Part shown: positions 1 to 10,081 of the stretch, piece by piece
Position numbering within the stretch: position 1 is the stretch's first letter
Layout: each line of letters begins with the position of its first letter
Assembly: GCA_003240625.1 (NCBI GenBank)
Contig: QFMX01000016.1
Location: 1 to 37,665 of the forward strand
DNA: 37,665 bases
Reading direction: 5' to 3'
Origin: Sphingomonas taxi
Lineage (GTDB): Bacteria; Pseudomonadota; Alphaproteobacteria; Sphingomonadales; Sphingomonadaceae
Notes under the pieces: generated by a model
Databases searched by the model: none
Seen by the model: only the letters and a program-made list of their open reading frames with translations
Told to the model about the DNA's origin: nothing
Made by a program: the position numbers and the translations under genes

Positions 1-39
1 GCCATCCATGCCAGCCTCCTGCACCGGCACGCACCTGAA

Positions 40-3000
40 TCAGAAAACCGCAGCGACGGGAATCCCCTTATGATTCAGCACGGTGAGAAACCGCTCTAGA
101 GCGATCTCCTCGCGCTTGTTCGAGTCGTACTGCTGAACCAGTGCGCCGGCGTTGGCTCCCGTCGTGTCGCGGCTCATCGTTGCTGCCACGGCGCGACTGG
201 CGGTGTCGCCTGAGGTGATGTCGATCGCGCCCGGTGCTATCGCCGAATATGTCGTGCCGGATTGCTTACCCGACGCGCCCAACGCGATTGCTGGCGTCGC
301 GCTGACCGTGCCGATACCCGTGCGAATGCCCGGCAAGGCGCTGCCCGGCGTGCCGGGCGCCTTAGCCTCGCCGTTCGCGTTCTTGCCAACGCCGCCGATG
401 CCGCCACCGATGGTGAGCGAACTCGCCTTGTACTGTTCGCGGTTGGCGAGATCGCTGGCGGTCAGCGTGCCCGTCGTCAGTCGATTCTGTGCCGCTGCCG
501 CGTTGCTCGCGATCACGCCCCCGACGAGGTTGGTGTTCCCCGCCACGGTAATGCCGTAGCCACCCTGACCAGCGTAGATCCCCGATTGCTCGCGCACGCT
601 GGCGAAGTCGCCTGTCTGACGGCTTGAGTTGAGGTTGCCCGCAACTGTACCGGGACTGACGGATAGCCCCAGGTTGCGCTGACGCTCGGCGTAGGTCGCG
701 CGGTCCTGTTCGCTAACGATCGCGAGCGAACCCGCGTTTACGTCGACGCGGTTGCCGATCACTTGCGCGCCGCGGAGCGTCAGTGCGTCGGGTGTCGCGA
801 TCGAGACCGCGTTGCCTGCGCTGAGGACGCTCTCAACGTGGCGCAGATCGGATCCGTTCGCGCTCCCCTTGCCCAGTTTGAGCGAGGCCGACGGCACCGG
901 TGGGCCAGAGAGACCCAGCTGCACGCCGACCGAGAAGCCCGACGATTTGTTCGCCTGTGCCAGCGTGTCGGTCTCTGTGCCCGAGGTAAGCGTGATCGCT
1001 CCCGGCGCGGTCAGCGACAGATTCCGCGCGGCGGTCACCTCACTGCCCTGAACGGCGATCGTCGAGGCTGGACCTGCGCCGCGCGCAGCGATCGCCACGT
1101 CGTTGCCGGCGATCCGGCTAGCGACGTTGGTCTCGTCGCGCGTGTTCGAGGTTGCCTTGCTGCTCGACACGCCGAAGCTGACGCCGACCGCCGCGAGATT
1201 GGTGACGCCGCCCTTGAGCGCATCCGCGGCGTTGTACCCGGCCAATCCACCTGCGAGTCCGGCCACCGCGCTGGTCCGCGCGTTCGTGTTGGCGTTGCCG
1301 AGGATGCGCCCGGAATCGCGCACGCCCTGCAACCCGCTGAGTACGGGGCTCTGCGCGCCGACGCTGATGCCGATGCTCGACGACTTGTTGAGCGTGTCGG
1401 TGGTCGTCACATCAGTCGCATTGCGGATCGCGACGCTCTCGCCGGTGAGCCGGGTGAGACCGGTGCCGGTCACCTGGCTGCCGGTCACGGTCAGCGCGCG
1501 TGCCGCATCGAGCGTGACGTCGCCGGCGGTCGAACCGATCAGCGAGCCGGTGTTCGTGATGCTGGTTGTGTTCACGTCGTTGCGGTTCTTGGCGACGCCG
1601 AGGAACAGCCCGGCGCTGCCGATCGACAACCCGCTCGTCTTGACCCGTGTCGATTGCAGTTCGGTGTCGGTCGCGGTCAGTGTGCCGACATCGATCGCGC
1701 CACCCGCGGCGATCGATACGCCGTTGTCCGCAACGACGTTGGAACCGGCAATTCGCGTGTCACCCGCGCTGCGGAGCGCGACGGTGTCGCCTGACAGCGT
1801 CGACGCGACGACGCTCTGATCGGTGCCGTTGTAGGCGGTGGTTGTCTTGGTCGACGACAGGAAGCCGCTTGAGGTCTTCTGCGTGTCGCGTTGCAGCTGG
1901 GTGTTGTCGACCACACCGGTCACGCCGATGCTGCCTGCGTCCAAGGCAAGCGCGCGGCCAGCCGTAATTGTGCCGCCGTTGACGGTAAGCGCACCGGGGG
2001 TCGCCAGCGTGACGTTTCCGCCCGCCCGCAGATCCGACAGGACATTGCTGCGTTCGGTTTGGGTTTGGTTAAACAGCGTTTTGCCCTCGCGACCGACCGC
2101 GAACGCGGTGCCGCTGTCGGTCGCGCTGCCGATCGCGATGGTCTGGCCAGCGGAGGCGACCAGATTGCCGCCTGCAGCGACGCTCGCGCCGGTAACGGAC
2201 AGCGTTCGCCCTGCGAGCAGATCGAGGTTACCCGTGGCGGCTATATCGCTGCCGCGATTGGTCGTGGTGGTCGTCAGCGAGACCTGCTGATCCGAACGTC
2301 CGGCATAGTAACGCGTCGCGACGGTGCGCGTCGTCGCCACCGGGGAGAGCGTCAGATCGCGGCCCGCGGCGAGCGTCAGGTCGCCGCCGGTGATCGCGCC
2401 GCCACGGTCGATCAGATCACCGGTCGCCGAGACGATGCCGCGGCGGCCCAGATCGAGCCGTCCGCTGTGGACGATCGTTCCGCCGACCAGCGTGCCGCTG
2501 GCGCTCGCACGGATGACGCCGGCGTTGGTCAGCGAGTCCGACGCGCGCAGCTGGATATCGCGCCCTGCGATGATCGCGCCGCCGCTGGTCAGATCGCCGG
2601 CGGCCGCCTTGGTCAGGTAGACGCGTGGCGCCAGCACCGTCTGCGGTCCCGACGGGGTCTGGACGGTGGTTTCCACGAGCAGCACGATGTCGCTGGTCAA
2701 CGTCGCCATCTGCGTTGGTGACAGGGAGACGCCGAGCGCCAGATTATAGGTCTTTGCGAAGGTCGCCCCCGCATCGAGCAGCGCGCGATACTGGCGCTGG
2801 TTGTCGCCGTAGCCGATCAGTCGCTGCGCGCCGACCAGCGCGACGAGCTGGTTCACGATCAGCTGCTGCTCGTAAAGCCCGTCGCCGAGCCGGCGCTGCA
2901 CGCGTGACGGGTCATAGCCGAGCTTGTCGAGGAAATAGTCGCTCGACAGGAAATCGTTGTAGTTGGTGAAACGCGGATCGGCCTGGACCAGCGCCTGCGA

Positions 3001-6000
3001 ACTCGACCCTGCGAACTGGAACAGTCCCCCCAGATCGAGCGTGGCATTTCCTAAGCCGCCGACGAGGTCTGTCGGTGGCTTCACCGCGAACCCAAAGGTC
3101 GGATCGATCGCGGTGCCGGCGATGACACCAGGCGCGCTGCCGGGCGCGACGACCGCGCCAGTTGCCACGACGTCGACGGCGCCGCCCGCAGTCACGGCGC
3201 CGGGCCGCGCGCTCGCAGCGAAAATATCCGCAGTGCTGCCATCCGGAGTCAGGACGAGGTTGTTGATAGTGACCGCATCGATCGTCAGCGTGTCCCTGGC
3301 GGTGACCGTCGATGGGGTCGTGAAGGTCGCCTGTTGATCGACGGTATTGAGCGGTGTCGTCGTTCGCGTCCGCCAATCGCTGCACCCGGTCAAGCCTGAT
3401 AAAAACCCGCAATTGCGCGTCTGCCCTAGAATCACGCCATCCTGTTTGGTCGTGTGATACCCGAAGAAGGCGGTGTTCGTGAGCGACGCGTCGCCGAGTC
3501 CAATGTTGCCCGCGGCGCTGATGACGGACAGCCGATTGTTGACGCTATCGGCGTCGATCATGATGTTCGAGCCAATGATACGAGCCGGCCCGCTGTCGGC
3601 GAGGATCTTTGTGTCTGTGATGGTCTCCAGATACTGGGTTATAGTTCTATTGCGCCGGTTCCGGTTATCGATGGTGTTGACATCTCGACTGGAAACGAGC
3701 GCCTCTTCGGTGGTGAAGACGGTGCGATCGTTAAGCAGGCGGGTCGCGGCGATCGCGATGTCACCTTGCGCTTGAATGTCGGACGACAGGTTCTGCAGCG
3801 AGCCGGCACGGCCCGTTCCACCGACCCCGGTGACGACCAGATCGCCGAGACTGTAGAGCAGCGCGCCATCGCGGTTGACGATGTCGCCGCCACTCGAGAG
3901 CGACAGGAGCCCGCCCCGGGTGGCGATCACCGCGCTGTCGCCCGCGTTGACGATGCCGCCCGTGCCGGCCAGCGCGACGCTGTCGCCGAAGATCGCGCCA
4001 CCATTGGCGATCTGTGCGGCGCTCAGGGTCACCGCGCCGCCGTTGACCAGCCCCTGGTTCTCCAACGTCGTACCGGCGGACAGCGTCAGCGTCGGCGCGA
4101 CGATCGTGCCGCTGGCCTGGTTCGCGATCGATCCACCCGTGGCTATGCCGATCGCGGTGCCGCCTTGCACCGTGCCCGCGTTGGTGAAGCTGCCGCCGAT
4201 GTTGAGCGTCAGCGCGCCCGGTGTCGCGATCGTCTCGTTGGCGGCATTGGTCAGATCGCCGGCTATGCCCAGCGTCAACGCAGTTGGTGCGACCAGCCGC
4301 CCGAACGTACCGCCACCAGATGCTATGTCCAGCAGTCGGCCGCCGGCGAGCGTGCCCGCGCCGACTCCGCTGCCGCCATCGAGCGCGCCTGCCTTCACTG
4401 TGAGGTCGCGTGCGGCGGCGATGCTCCCGCGGTTGGCGAGCGTCCCCGTTGCGGTCACCCGCGCATCGCGGTCCGACCAGATCTGCCCACCGGTGGCGTT
4501 GACCAGACTCGCGGTCGACAGCGCCAGGTCGCCGCTTGCAGCAAGCGTGCCCGCGCCATTGTCGACGCTCGTCGCCGTCACGGCGACCGACCCGTCACCA
4601 CCCAATGTCCCGCGGTCGTTGGCCAGCGTGTTGACGGTGAAGGTCGCGCCATCGGCGCCGGACGCCAGCAAACCGTTGCGATTATCCAGCGTGCTCGCGT
4701 TCACGTCGAGCTTGCCGCCCGCGACAACCCGCCCGCCACTCGTGGTCAGCGAGTCCGCCGCAATCGTCGTCGCCCCCGTCGACTGGATCAATCCGCCATC
4801 GCCGGTGAGGATCGCGCGCGCCGAGGTCAGCGCAAGCTTCGCCGCATCGAGCGTGCCTCCCGCCAGCGCGATATCGCCATCGCGCGCGCCGACCGTCAGC
4901 GCGATATCGCCATCGCGCGCGCCGACCGTCAGCGTTCCGCCCGCCGTCAGGCGCGATCCGCCGGCGAGGTTGAGCGAACTGGCGGTGATCGTCGAATCGG
5001 AGGCGGCACCGACCAGGAGCGAACCGCTGATCGCATCGCGCACTTCGAGCGTCAGCGTTCCCACCGAACCGGTCGCGACCAGCGTACCGCCGTCGAGCGC
5101 GGTAAGACGCGCGTCCAGCGGGCCGGCGGCTTCGATCGACCCTCCGGCGTTGCGGGTCGCACCGGCCCGAAGCGTGAGGCCGCTGCCTGCCGCGATCAGG
5201 CCATTCTCGTTGGCCAGATCGCTGGCGATCGTAAGCCCGGCGCCGCCCGCCGAGGTGAGCGTGCCACCGGTGTTGGCGAACGTGCCGGCGATCAGCGACA
5301 GCGCGCCATTGGTCGCGATGCGACCGCCGCTATTGTCGATCGCATCGCCGCCCGACAGCGCGAGCGTGCCGGTGCCGAGATGCAGGATTGCACCGCCACG
5401 GTTGTCGATCGTCGCCGCGCGCAGCGTCAGAGTCTGTCCGCGACCAACGATGTCGGCGGCGTGGCTCAACGTGCCCGTCGCGCTCAGCGTCAGGTCGCCG
5501 CCATTCTCGATCGTCGCGCCGTTGCCGAATGCGAGATCACCCGCCGTCGCATCGAGCGCGAGCGCACCAAGCGCGGTGATCCGGCTGTCGGTGAACGCGA
5601 GCGTCGTGGCGCCGATCGCTACGTCGCCGTTGCCGCCAAGCCGCGACCCCGCTGCGGTCAACGCGCCCCGGCTCGTCAGCGTTAACGCGCCCGATCCCAG
5701 GGCGGTCAGGCTGGCGCGATCGAGCGCGACCGATCCGGCCGAGACGCCGAGCGCGCCCCCTGCTTCGACCGTCCCGCCACGCGAGGTGAACGCTCCTCCA
5801 TTTATGTCGATAGCGCCGTCGGACGCGACCAGACCGTCCTGCGCGACCAGACCCGCGGCCGTCAGGCTGGTGCCGGCCTTACCCGAAATCGTGCCGGTGT
5901 TGGCCAACGTGGCTGCGGTCAGGTCGACGCGGCCTGCGCTCGCGACCAGGCCAGCATTCGTCACCGCGCCGATCGTGTCCGCAGTCACACTGCCACCGCT

Positions 6001-7773
6001 AACCTGGCTACCGCTGCCGATCGTCACCGAACCTGTGCGCACGACCAGAGCGCTACCGCCCTGCAAGCCACCTTCGGTGACGCCGAGGTGACCGCCCACA
6101 TTGGCGGTCGTGGCGCCGCCGCCCGCGACCAGACCCTTGCCGGTGATCGTAAAATCGCCGTCGACATTGAGATCGAGCGCCTTGCTCGCCGTAATGCTGC
6201 CCGCCACGCCGTCGATGCCGAGCGCGAGCGCCCTGAGCGACACGTCGCCATTCCCGCCGATCTGCCCACCGCTGCCACTGATCACGCCGGTGAAGCCCAA
6301 CGTCAGTGTATCGCTGCCGAGCGCCAGCACCGCGCCACCATCGTTCGCCAGGCTGCTGCCGGTGAGTGCCAGCGCGCCGCCGGACTGGATCACGCCGCCG
6401 ATATTGCCGACCGCGCCCGCCTGCGCGTCGAGCGCCGTCCGCGCATCGATCGTGCCGCCGCTATTGTCGAGCGTGGCGGTGCGCAACGTCAGCGTCCCGC
6501 CGCTCGCAAGCCCGTGGTTGACGATCCTGCCGGCCGTCAACGACACGGCGTCGCGCGCCAACACTCGCCCCGTCAGCGCCGCCGTGCCGCCGACATCGAG
6601 CCGCAACGTGCCAGCCTGCGTGACACGTCCGTCACGGGTCAGGCCAGCGGCGAGCGTACCACCGCTGCTCAGCGCGCCGGTCGTGACCGTGAGGTCGCCA
6701 CCACTGCCGATCAGGCCGTTGCCCGCTAGGCTCGCGCCTTTCAGCGTCGTCGTGCCTTCGCCGTAGATCTGGCCGGCGACGTCGAGCGCTCCGGCGGTCT
6801 CGATCGCGACGGCGGTCTTCGCCGTGATCGCGCCGGGCACCGATATCCTGCCGTCGAACGACAGCGTCACGCCCTGTTCGAGCCCGGCGAGATCGCCTGC
6901 GACGTTGACGCCGAGCCCGCGCTCCGTGCCGATCAGCTTGATCGAGCGCGCATACATTCCGCCAAGCGCTGCGACGTCGAGCGCGAAGGCGGGCTGGTTC
7001 GGCTGCGCTGCCGTGCGCTGCCCGACCACGACGATGTCGCCGTCGCGCGTGATGTCACCCGCGCCGAGGCTTGCGGTCACGGTATCTGCATACAGGCCGG
7101 CGTTGATCGATACGGCGCGCGCAAACAGGTCGAGCCGCGCATTCGTCGCGTCGAGGCCGCTGCCGGACACGTCGATAGTGCCGGTCGCCGTCCGAAATCC
7201 GCTGAGTGCACCGGCGCCGTCGACCAGCGGTTGCGCCGCGGCCAGCGTCACGCGCGGCGCATTGACGAAGCCGCACCCATTGCACGAGATGCCGTAGGGG
7301 TTGGCGAGCACCAGATCGGCGGTCTTGCCGGCCACCTCGATATAGCCGCGCAGGCTAGACGGATTGGCGGCCACCACCTCGTTGACGATCAGCGACGCCC
7401 CGCCCGATGCCTTCAGCTGCGCGTTGCCGTCGATATAGCCGGCGAGCCGGCTCTGGACGATCTTGTCGCTGTTGTTGAGCACCACGCCGCGCGCATCGAC
7501 GTTGAACGCCTGGTAGCGGTTGTAGCTCGTCCCTCTGGCGTCCGGCGTCGCGATCTTGACCACTGGCACGCCGTTCGCGCCGTAATCAAGATGCGTCGCA
7601 CCGCCGGGCACCGGGACGACCGGATTGGCCGCCGGCGGCGCACCGTCCTGGCCCCGCGCCGGCACCGTCGCGACCAGCAGCAGCGCCGCGAGACCTGCGC
7701 CGCCGCCGAGTGGAGACAGCGCGCTGGCCGAACGCATCCGGCGACGCAGCACGGCGAAGGTCAGCTTGGTCAT
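40..7773 (-). CDS. TpsA exoprotein, CdiA/FHA-like filamentous hemagglutinin (no C-terminal toxin)
   Basis: A 2577-residue secreted adhesin of the two-partner secretion type. The start is the ATG at 7773, giving a basic N-terminus and hydrophobic segment (about residues 26-40) ending VPARGQ, a likely signal peptide. The TPS domain (about 45-290) carries the hallmark NPYGISCNGCGFVN (from residue 158) with its paired cysteines. Then come long degenerate beta-helix repeats of the form GG.L...G.L...A..L.N.GG.I (FHA-1). A conserved CdiA/FHA mid-region follows at about 1575-1715 (PRFTNYNDFLSSDYFLDKLGYD-like, RRLGDGLYEQQ, LTSDIVLLVE). A second repeat block (FHA-2) runs to about 2500. The end (SRDTTGANAGALVQQYDSNK) matches the stretch just before the pretoxin region of CdiA proteins, but only about 25 residues follow before TGA. 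It lies 2 bases after the transporter gene, so the two are one operon. Function as an adhesin is inferred; export is doubtful while the transporter is frameshifted. Confidence 0.9.
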   Translation of the reverse strand: MTKLTFAVLRRRMRSASALSPLGGGAGLAALLLVATVPARGQDGAPPAANPVVPVPGGATHLDYGANGVPVVKIATPDARGTSYNRYQAFNVDARGVVLNNSDKIVQSRLAGYIDGNAQLKASGGASLIVNEVVAANPSSLRGYIEVAGKTADLVLANPYGISCNGCGFVNAPRVTLAAAQPLVDGAGALSGFRTATGTIDVSGSGLDATNARLDLFARAVSINAGLYADTVTASLGAGDITRDGDIVVVGQRTAAQPNQPAFALDVAALGGMYARSIKLIGTERGLGVNVAGDLAGLEQGVTLSFDGRISVPGAITAKTAVAIETAGALDVAGQIYGEGTTTLKGASLAGNGLIGSGGDLTVTTGALSSGGTLAAGLTRDGRVTQAGTLRLDVGGTAALTGRVLARDAVSLTAGRIVNHGLASGGTLTLRTATLDNSGGTIDARTALDAQAGAVGNIGGVIQSGGALALTGSSLANDGGAVLALGSDTLTLGFTGVISGSGGQIGGNGDVSLRALALGIDGVAGSITASKALDLNVDGDFTITGKGLVAGGGATTANVGGHLGVTEGGLQGGSALVVRTGSVTIGSGSQVSGGSVTADTIGAVTNAGLVASAGRVDLTAATLANTGTISGKAGTSLTAAGLVAQDGLVASDGAIDINGGAFTSRGGTVEAGGALGVSAGSVALDRASLTALGSGALTLTSRGALTAAGSRLGGNGDVAIGATTLAFTDSRITALGALALDATAGDLAFGNGATIENGGDLTLSATGTLSHAADIVGRGQTLTLRAATIDNRGGAILHLGTGTLALSGGDAIDNSGGRIATNGALSLIAGTFANTGGTLTSAGGAGLTIASDLANENGLIAAGSGLTLRAGATRNAGGSIEAAGPLDARLTALDGGTLVATGSVGTLTLEVRDAISGSLLVGAASDSTITASSLNLAGGSRLTAGGTLTVGARDGDIALTVGARDGDIALAGGTLDAAKLALTSARAILTGDGGLIQSTGATTIAADSLTTSGGRVVAGGKLDVNASTLDNRNGLLASGADGATFTVNTLANDRGTLGGDGSVAVTATSVDNGAGTLAASGDLALSTASLVNATGGQIWSDRDARVTATGTLANRGSIAAARDLTVKAGALDGGSGVGAGTLAGGRLLDIASGGGTFGRLVAPTALTLGIAGDLTNAANETIATPGALTLNIGGSFTNAGTVQGGTAIGIATGGSIANQASGTIVAPTLTLSAGTTLENQGLVNGGAVTLSAAQIANGGAIFGDSVALAGTGGIVNAGDSAVIATRGGLLSLSSGGDIVNRDGALLYSLGDLVVTGVGGTGRAGSLQNLSSDIQAQGDIAIAATRLLNDRTVFTTEEALVSSRDVNTIDNRNRRNRTITQYLETITDTKILADSGPARIIGSNIMIDADSVNNRLSVISAAGNIGLGDASLTNTAFFGYHTTKQDGVILGQTRNCGFLSGLTGCSDWRTRTTTPLNTVDQQATFTTPSTVTARDTLTIDAVTINNLVLTPDGSTADIFAASARPGAVTAGGAVDVVATGAVVAPGSAPGVIAGTAIDPTFGFAVKPPTDLVGGLGNATLDLGGLFQFAGSSSQALVQADPRFTNYNDFLSSDYFLDKLGYDPSRVQRRLGDGLYEQQLIVNQLVALVGAQRLIGYGDNQRQYRALLDAGATFAKTYNLALGVSLSPTQMATLTSDIVLLVETTVQTPSGPQTVLAPRVYLTKAAAGDLTSGGAIIAGRDIQLRASDSLTNAGVIRASASGTLVGGTIVHSGRLDLGRRGIVSATGDLIDRGGAITGGDLTLAAGRDLTLSPVATTRTVATRYYAGRSDQQVSLTTTTTNRGSDIAATGNLDLLAGRTLSVTGASVAAGGNLVASAGQTIAIGSATDSGTAFAVGREGKTLFNQTQTERSNVLSDLRAGGNVTLATPGALTVNGGTITAGRALALDAGSIGVTGVVDNTQLQRDTQKTSSGFLSSTKTTTAYNGTDQSVVASTLSGDTVALRSAGDTRIAGSNVVADNGVSIAAGGAIDVGTLTATDTELQSTRVKTSGLSIGSAGLFLGVAKNRNDVNTTSITNTGSLIGSTAGDVTLDAARALTVTGSQVTGTGLTRLTGESVAIRNATDVTTTDTLNKSSSIGISVGAQSPVLSGLQGVRDSGRILGNANTNARTSAVAGLAGGLAGYNAADALKGGVTNLAAVGVSFGVSSSKATSNTRDETNVASRIAGNDVAIAARGAGPASTIAVQGSEVTAARNLSLTAPGAITLTSGTETDTLAQANKSSGFSVGVQLGLSGPPVPSASLKLGKGSANGSDLRHVESVLSAGNAVSIATPDALTLRGAQVIGNRVDVNAGSLAIVSEQDRATYAERQRNLGLSVSPGTVAGNLNSSRQTGDFASVREQSGIYAGQGGYGITVAGNTNLVGGVIASNAAAAQNRLTTGTLTASDLANREQYKASSLTIGGGIGGVGKNANGEAKAPGTPGSALPGIRTGIGTVSATPAIALGASGKQSGTTYSAIAPGAIDITSGDTASRAVAATMSRDTTGANAGALVQQYDSNKREEIALERFLTVLNHKGIPVAAVF
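4865..4933. repeat. Perfect 33-bp tandem duplication inside tpsA
   Basis: The 33 bases at 4868-4900 are repeated exactly at 4901-4933, with the three bases before the first copy also matching the period. In the protein this is an in-frame duplication of 11 residues (VGARDGDIALT). Other TpsA repeats are strongly diverged, so this looks like recent replication slippage, or an assembly artefact. Confidence 0.95.
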
Positions 7774-7775
7774 GC

Positions 7776-9469
7776 TCAAAATCCTACACCGGCGGAAAGG
7801 CCGAACCGAACGCGGTTGCGATTGGGGATCTGGCGGCCGAACACCGGACGCGCCCCGAAGACGTCGACGAAGAACGGTCCACGCCGCGCCCTCAGGCCTA
7901 GGCCGGCGCCGCCGCGCGCGCCGCTTCCTTTGCGGACCGCGCCCATGTCGAACAGGATATACGGACGGAACGCATCGGTGATTTTGGCCCCCAGCTCCTG
8001 TCGGAGGTAGAAGCCGACACGCCCCAGTTCCGCCGTGTCGGTATCCAGGCCGCGGATCGTGTACGGACCACCAATCTGGATGAGGTCGGAGCCGAACAGG
8101 TTTCGGTCGCTGACCTGCCCGTGAAACTCGGCACGATACCCGTCGATGAAGCCCTGCCCCAAGGGCACGAACAGCCCGAAGTCGGCGCTGACGATCCGGT
8201 AGCGCGCGCTCGGCAGCGCATCGGGCCGATCGTCCGGCTGCTTCTGCGCGCCGAGGATGCCGAGACCGAACCGGACACCCACCGACCCATCGAACCGCGC
8301 CGCGCCGAACGTGCGCCGGTCGATCAGCCGCACTTCGAGATCGGTGAGATCCTGTCGCTGGATGCCAATCTCGACATCGTTGATGAAGTTGCGACCCCAT
8401 CGCCGCGCCAGCCCGAAACTGATCGAATCCTTCGCCGTCTGATCGCGGTAGAAGACCCGCTCGGCACCGACCGCAACCCGGTCGAGTGTCCCACGCGTTC
8501 CAAAATTACTGACTTCGCCAACGACGGTCTGGCTATAGCGATTGGCAGAGCCGCTCGCGTTGAACGTCCACCACCCGGCCGGCACCGAGATCGATCCGTC
8601 GATGCCGCGGCTATCGGCGGGAACGCCGGGCGAATCCGTTCGGCGATATAATAGGCGCTGATGACCTCCGAAAAGCCCAATTGCCCGAGTTCTGCGATCT
8701 GTGCGGAACCCTGATAGCGACCGACCCGCTCGCCGGCGAAGTTGTTGATCGACAGCGATCCGGCGATCGGCCGCGCCTGGTTTACGGTGACGTCGAGGAC
8801 CGACTGGCCCGGCGCATCCCCCGGCACGATGTCGACCGCGACGGTGCGCCCGGGAACGCTGCGCATCTGCTCCAGCCCCTGTTCGAGCGCCCGCAGATCG
8901 AGCAGGTCGCCGCGTCCGACCGGCGTCGCACGCCCCCACACCTTGGTTCTGCCTGTCTTGTTGACCCGGACATCCTCGACGACCCCCGGCACCACGACGA
9001 TGCGCAGCGTTCCGCTGGCCAGATCCTGTTCGGGCAAACCCGCGCGCGTCGTCACCAGGCCACGCTCGATGAACGCGCCCTGCAGACTGCGGATAATGTA
9101 GTCGAGACCAGCGGTCCCAACGCACCGTCCGCGATATTGCGCGGCAAACCCCGGCACCCATAGCAGCTTGGCGAGATTCGCATTGTCGACGACGATATCG
9201 CGCACCGTGAAGCAGCTCGCCTCCGCCGGGAAAGGCCCCAGCGGCGCTGGCGCAGCCCGCTCGATCGTCGCGACCGGCGCCGCCTCTCGCGCCGCCCGTT
9301 CGACTGCCTGCTGCTGCGCGCGGATCCGAGCCTGTTCCTGATCGGCGGGCGATGAAACCTGTGCCGTCGCGGCGGTGGATAGCAAAACGATGCCGGTGAA
9401 TGCAGCGCCCCATTTGGCGGACCGAGGACGGTATCCGCCCGTCGTCCGCCTGGCCGATCCTGTATTCAT
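7776..9469 (-). pseudogene. TpsB outer-membrane transporter (ShlB/FhaC/HecB family), single frameshift
   Basis: The cognate outer-membrane pore for the downstream exoprotein: a POTRA-domain plus 16-strand barrel protein that exports TpsA across the outer membrane. One frame from the ATG at 9469 gives a signal peptide (ending STAATAQ), a Gln/Arg-rich linker, and the POTRA region (FTVRDIVVDNANLAKLLWVP, TLRIVVVPGVVEDVRV) up to LGFSEVISAYYIAE. The barrel continues only in another frame (DSRGIDGSISVPAGWWTFN to the terminal GVGF), including the family signature IGGPYTIRGLD. The switch lies at about 8631-8655 and fits loss of one base; restoring one base gives 564 residues, normal for the family. 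As written, the product would stop at 8324 after about 110 wrong residues. No slippery heptamer is visible, so this is a mutation or a sequence error. The true stop is 2 bases before tpsA. Confidence 0.88.
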
Positions 9470-10081
9470 TTACGCCCCGCCTACTATGTGAACGAGTGTT
9501 ACGTTCGATTGTCGTAAATTTACAAGATGATTGTTTCGCCCGATGCAGAAGCTTTGAGTTGCAGATAGTTAATAAAATTCGACCTGAGGGCAGCAATCGC
9601 CAAACTACATTCAAAATGAACTATTATGCCGTTCATTTGACACGCCGGAATATCCCACCGCTTCGCAGGAGCGCGGTAAATTATCTTCCGGGGCTAGCGG
9701 AACGCTTACGTCGGAGAGCTCACCTATGCCTCCGTCGCTCGCCAGCAGGGTACGGTCGCAAACTCCGAAAGACCCAGTTGCGGACGTTCAGCCGCAATTT
9801 CGCGCCTACCAACTTCGGACATGGTTCATGTCGGCGCTCCGCGTCGATGAGCGGCGTTTTAAAAACAAGAAGTGGGGGTTAGTTGCCGTACCCAGCGTCT
9901 TCGGCAATCGGCTGCTTTACTGGGAAAGCAAAGCCACCAGCGGTCCCCGGTGAACGGGGAGCACAAGCCAGCGATGAACACGAGCGGACCTCCCACAGGG
10001 AGCGCCTCTAGTGATATGCTTTGCTTGAACCCTGCAGCGCGGAGATTCCTCCGTGGGGAAGATGGCGATGCAAGCTTTGCT
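9470..10081. other. Intergenic, no supported gene (tpsB promoter region)
   Basis: About 610 bases between rlmJ and tpsB, both on the minus strand. The first 150 bases are AT-rich and must hold the tpsB promoter. I see open frames on both strands, but none has family motifs, a ribosome binding site or sensible composition. A 12+8-base motif at 9809-9829 recurs at 25634-25655. A short hairpin (TCCCCG/CGGGGA) lies near 9947 without a U-tract. Confidence 0.6.
9499..9517. promoter_or_regulatory. Inverted repeat upstream of tpsB (possible operator)
   Basis: TTACG and CGTAA arms form a perfect inverted repeat with a 9-base spacer, 30 bases upstream of the tpsB start codon in an AT-rich stretch. The position fits a promoter-proximal operator or leader element. 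No regulator family is assigned; a 5-base arm can arise by chance. Confidence 0.25.

Noticed and set aside
152..6766. Long plus-strand open frames of 100-743 codons across tpsA
   Set aside because: They are Arg/Pro/Ala-rich mirror frames of a GC-rich gene with no motifs; the minus strand encodes the recognisable TPS protein.
7774..8400. Upstream extension of the tpsA reading frame by about 209 codons
   Set aside because: It covers the transporter's barrel end in another frame; the signal peptide and the 2-base junction with the tpsB stop fix the start at 7773.
8624..8660. Programmed ribosomal frameshifting in tpsB
   Set aside because: No slippery heptamer or following structure is visible, and TpsB proteins are not known to need it; mutation or read error is simpler.
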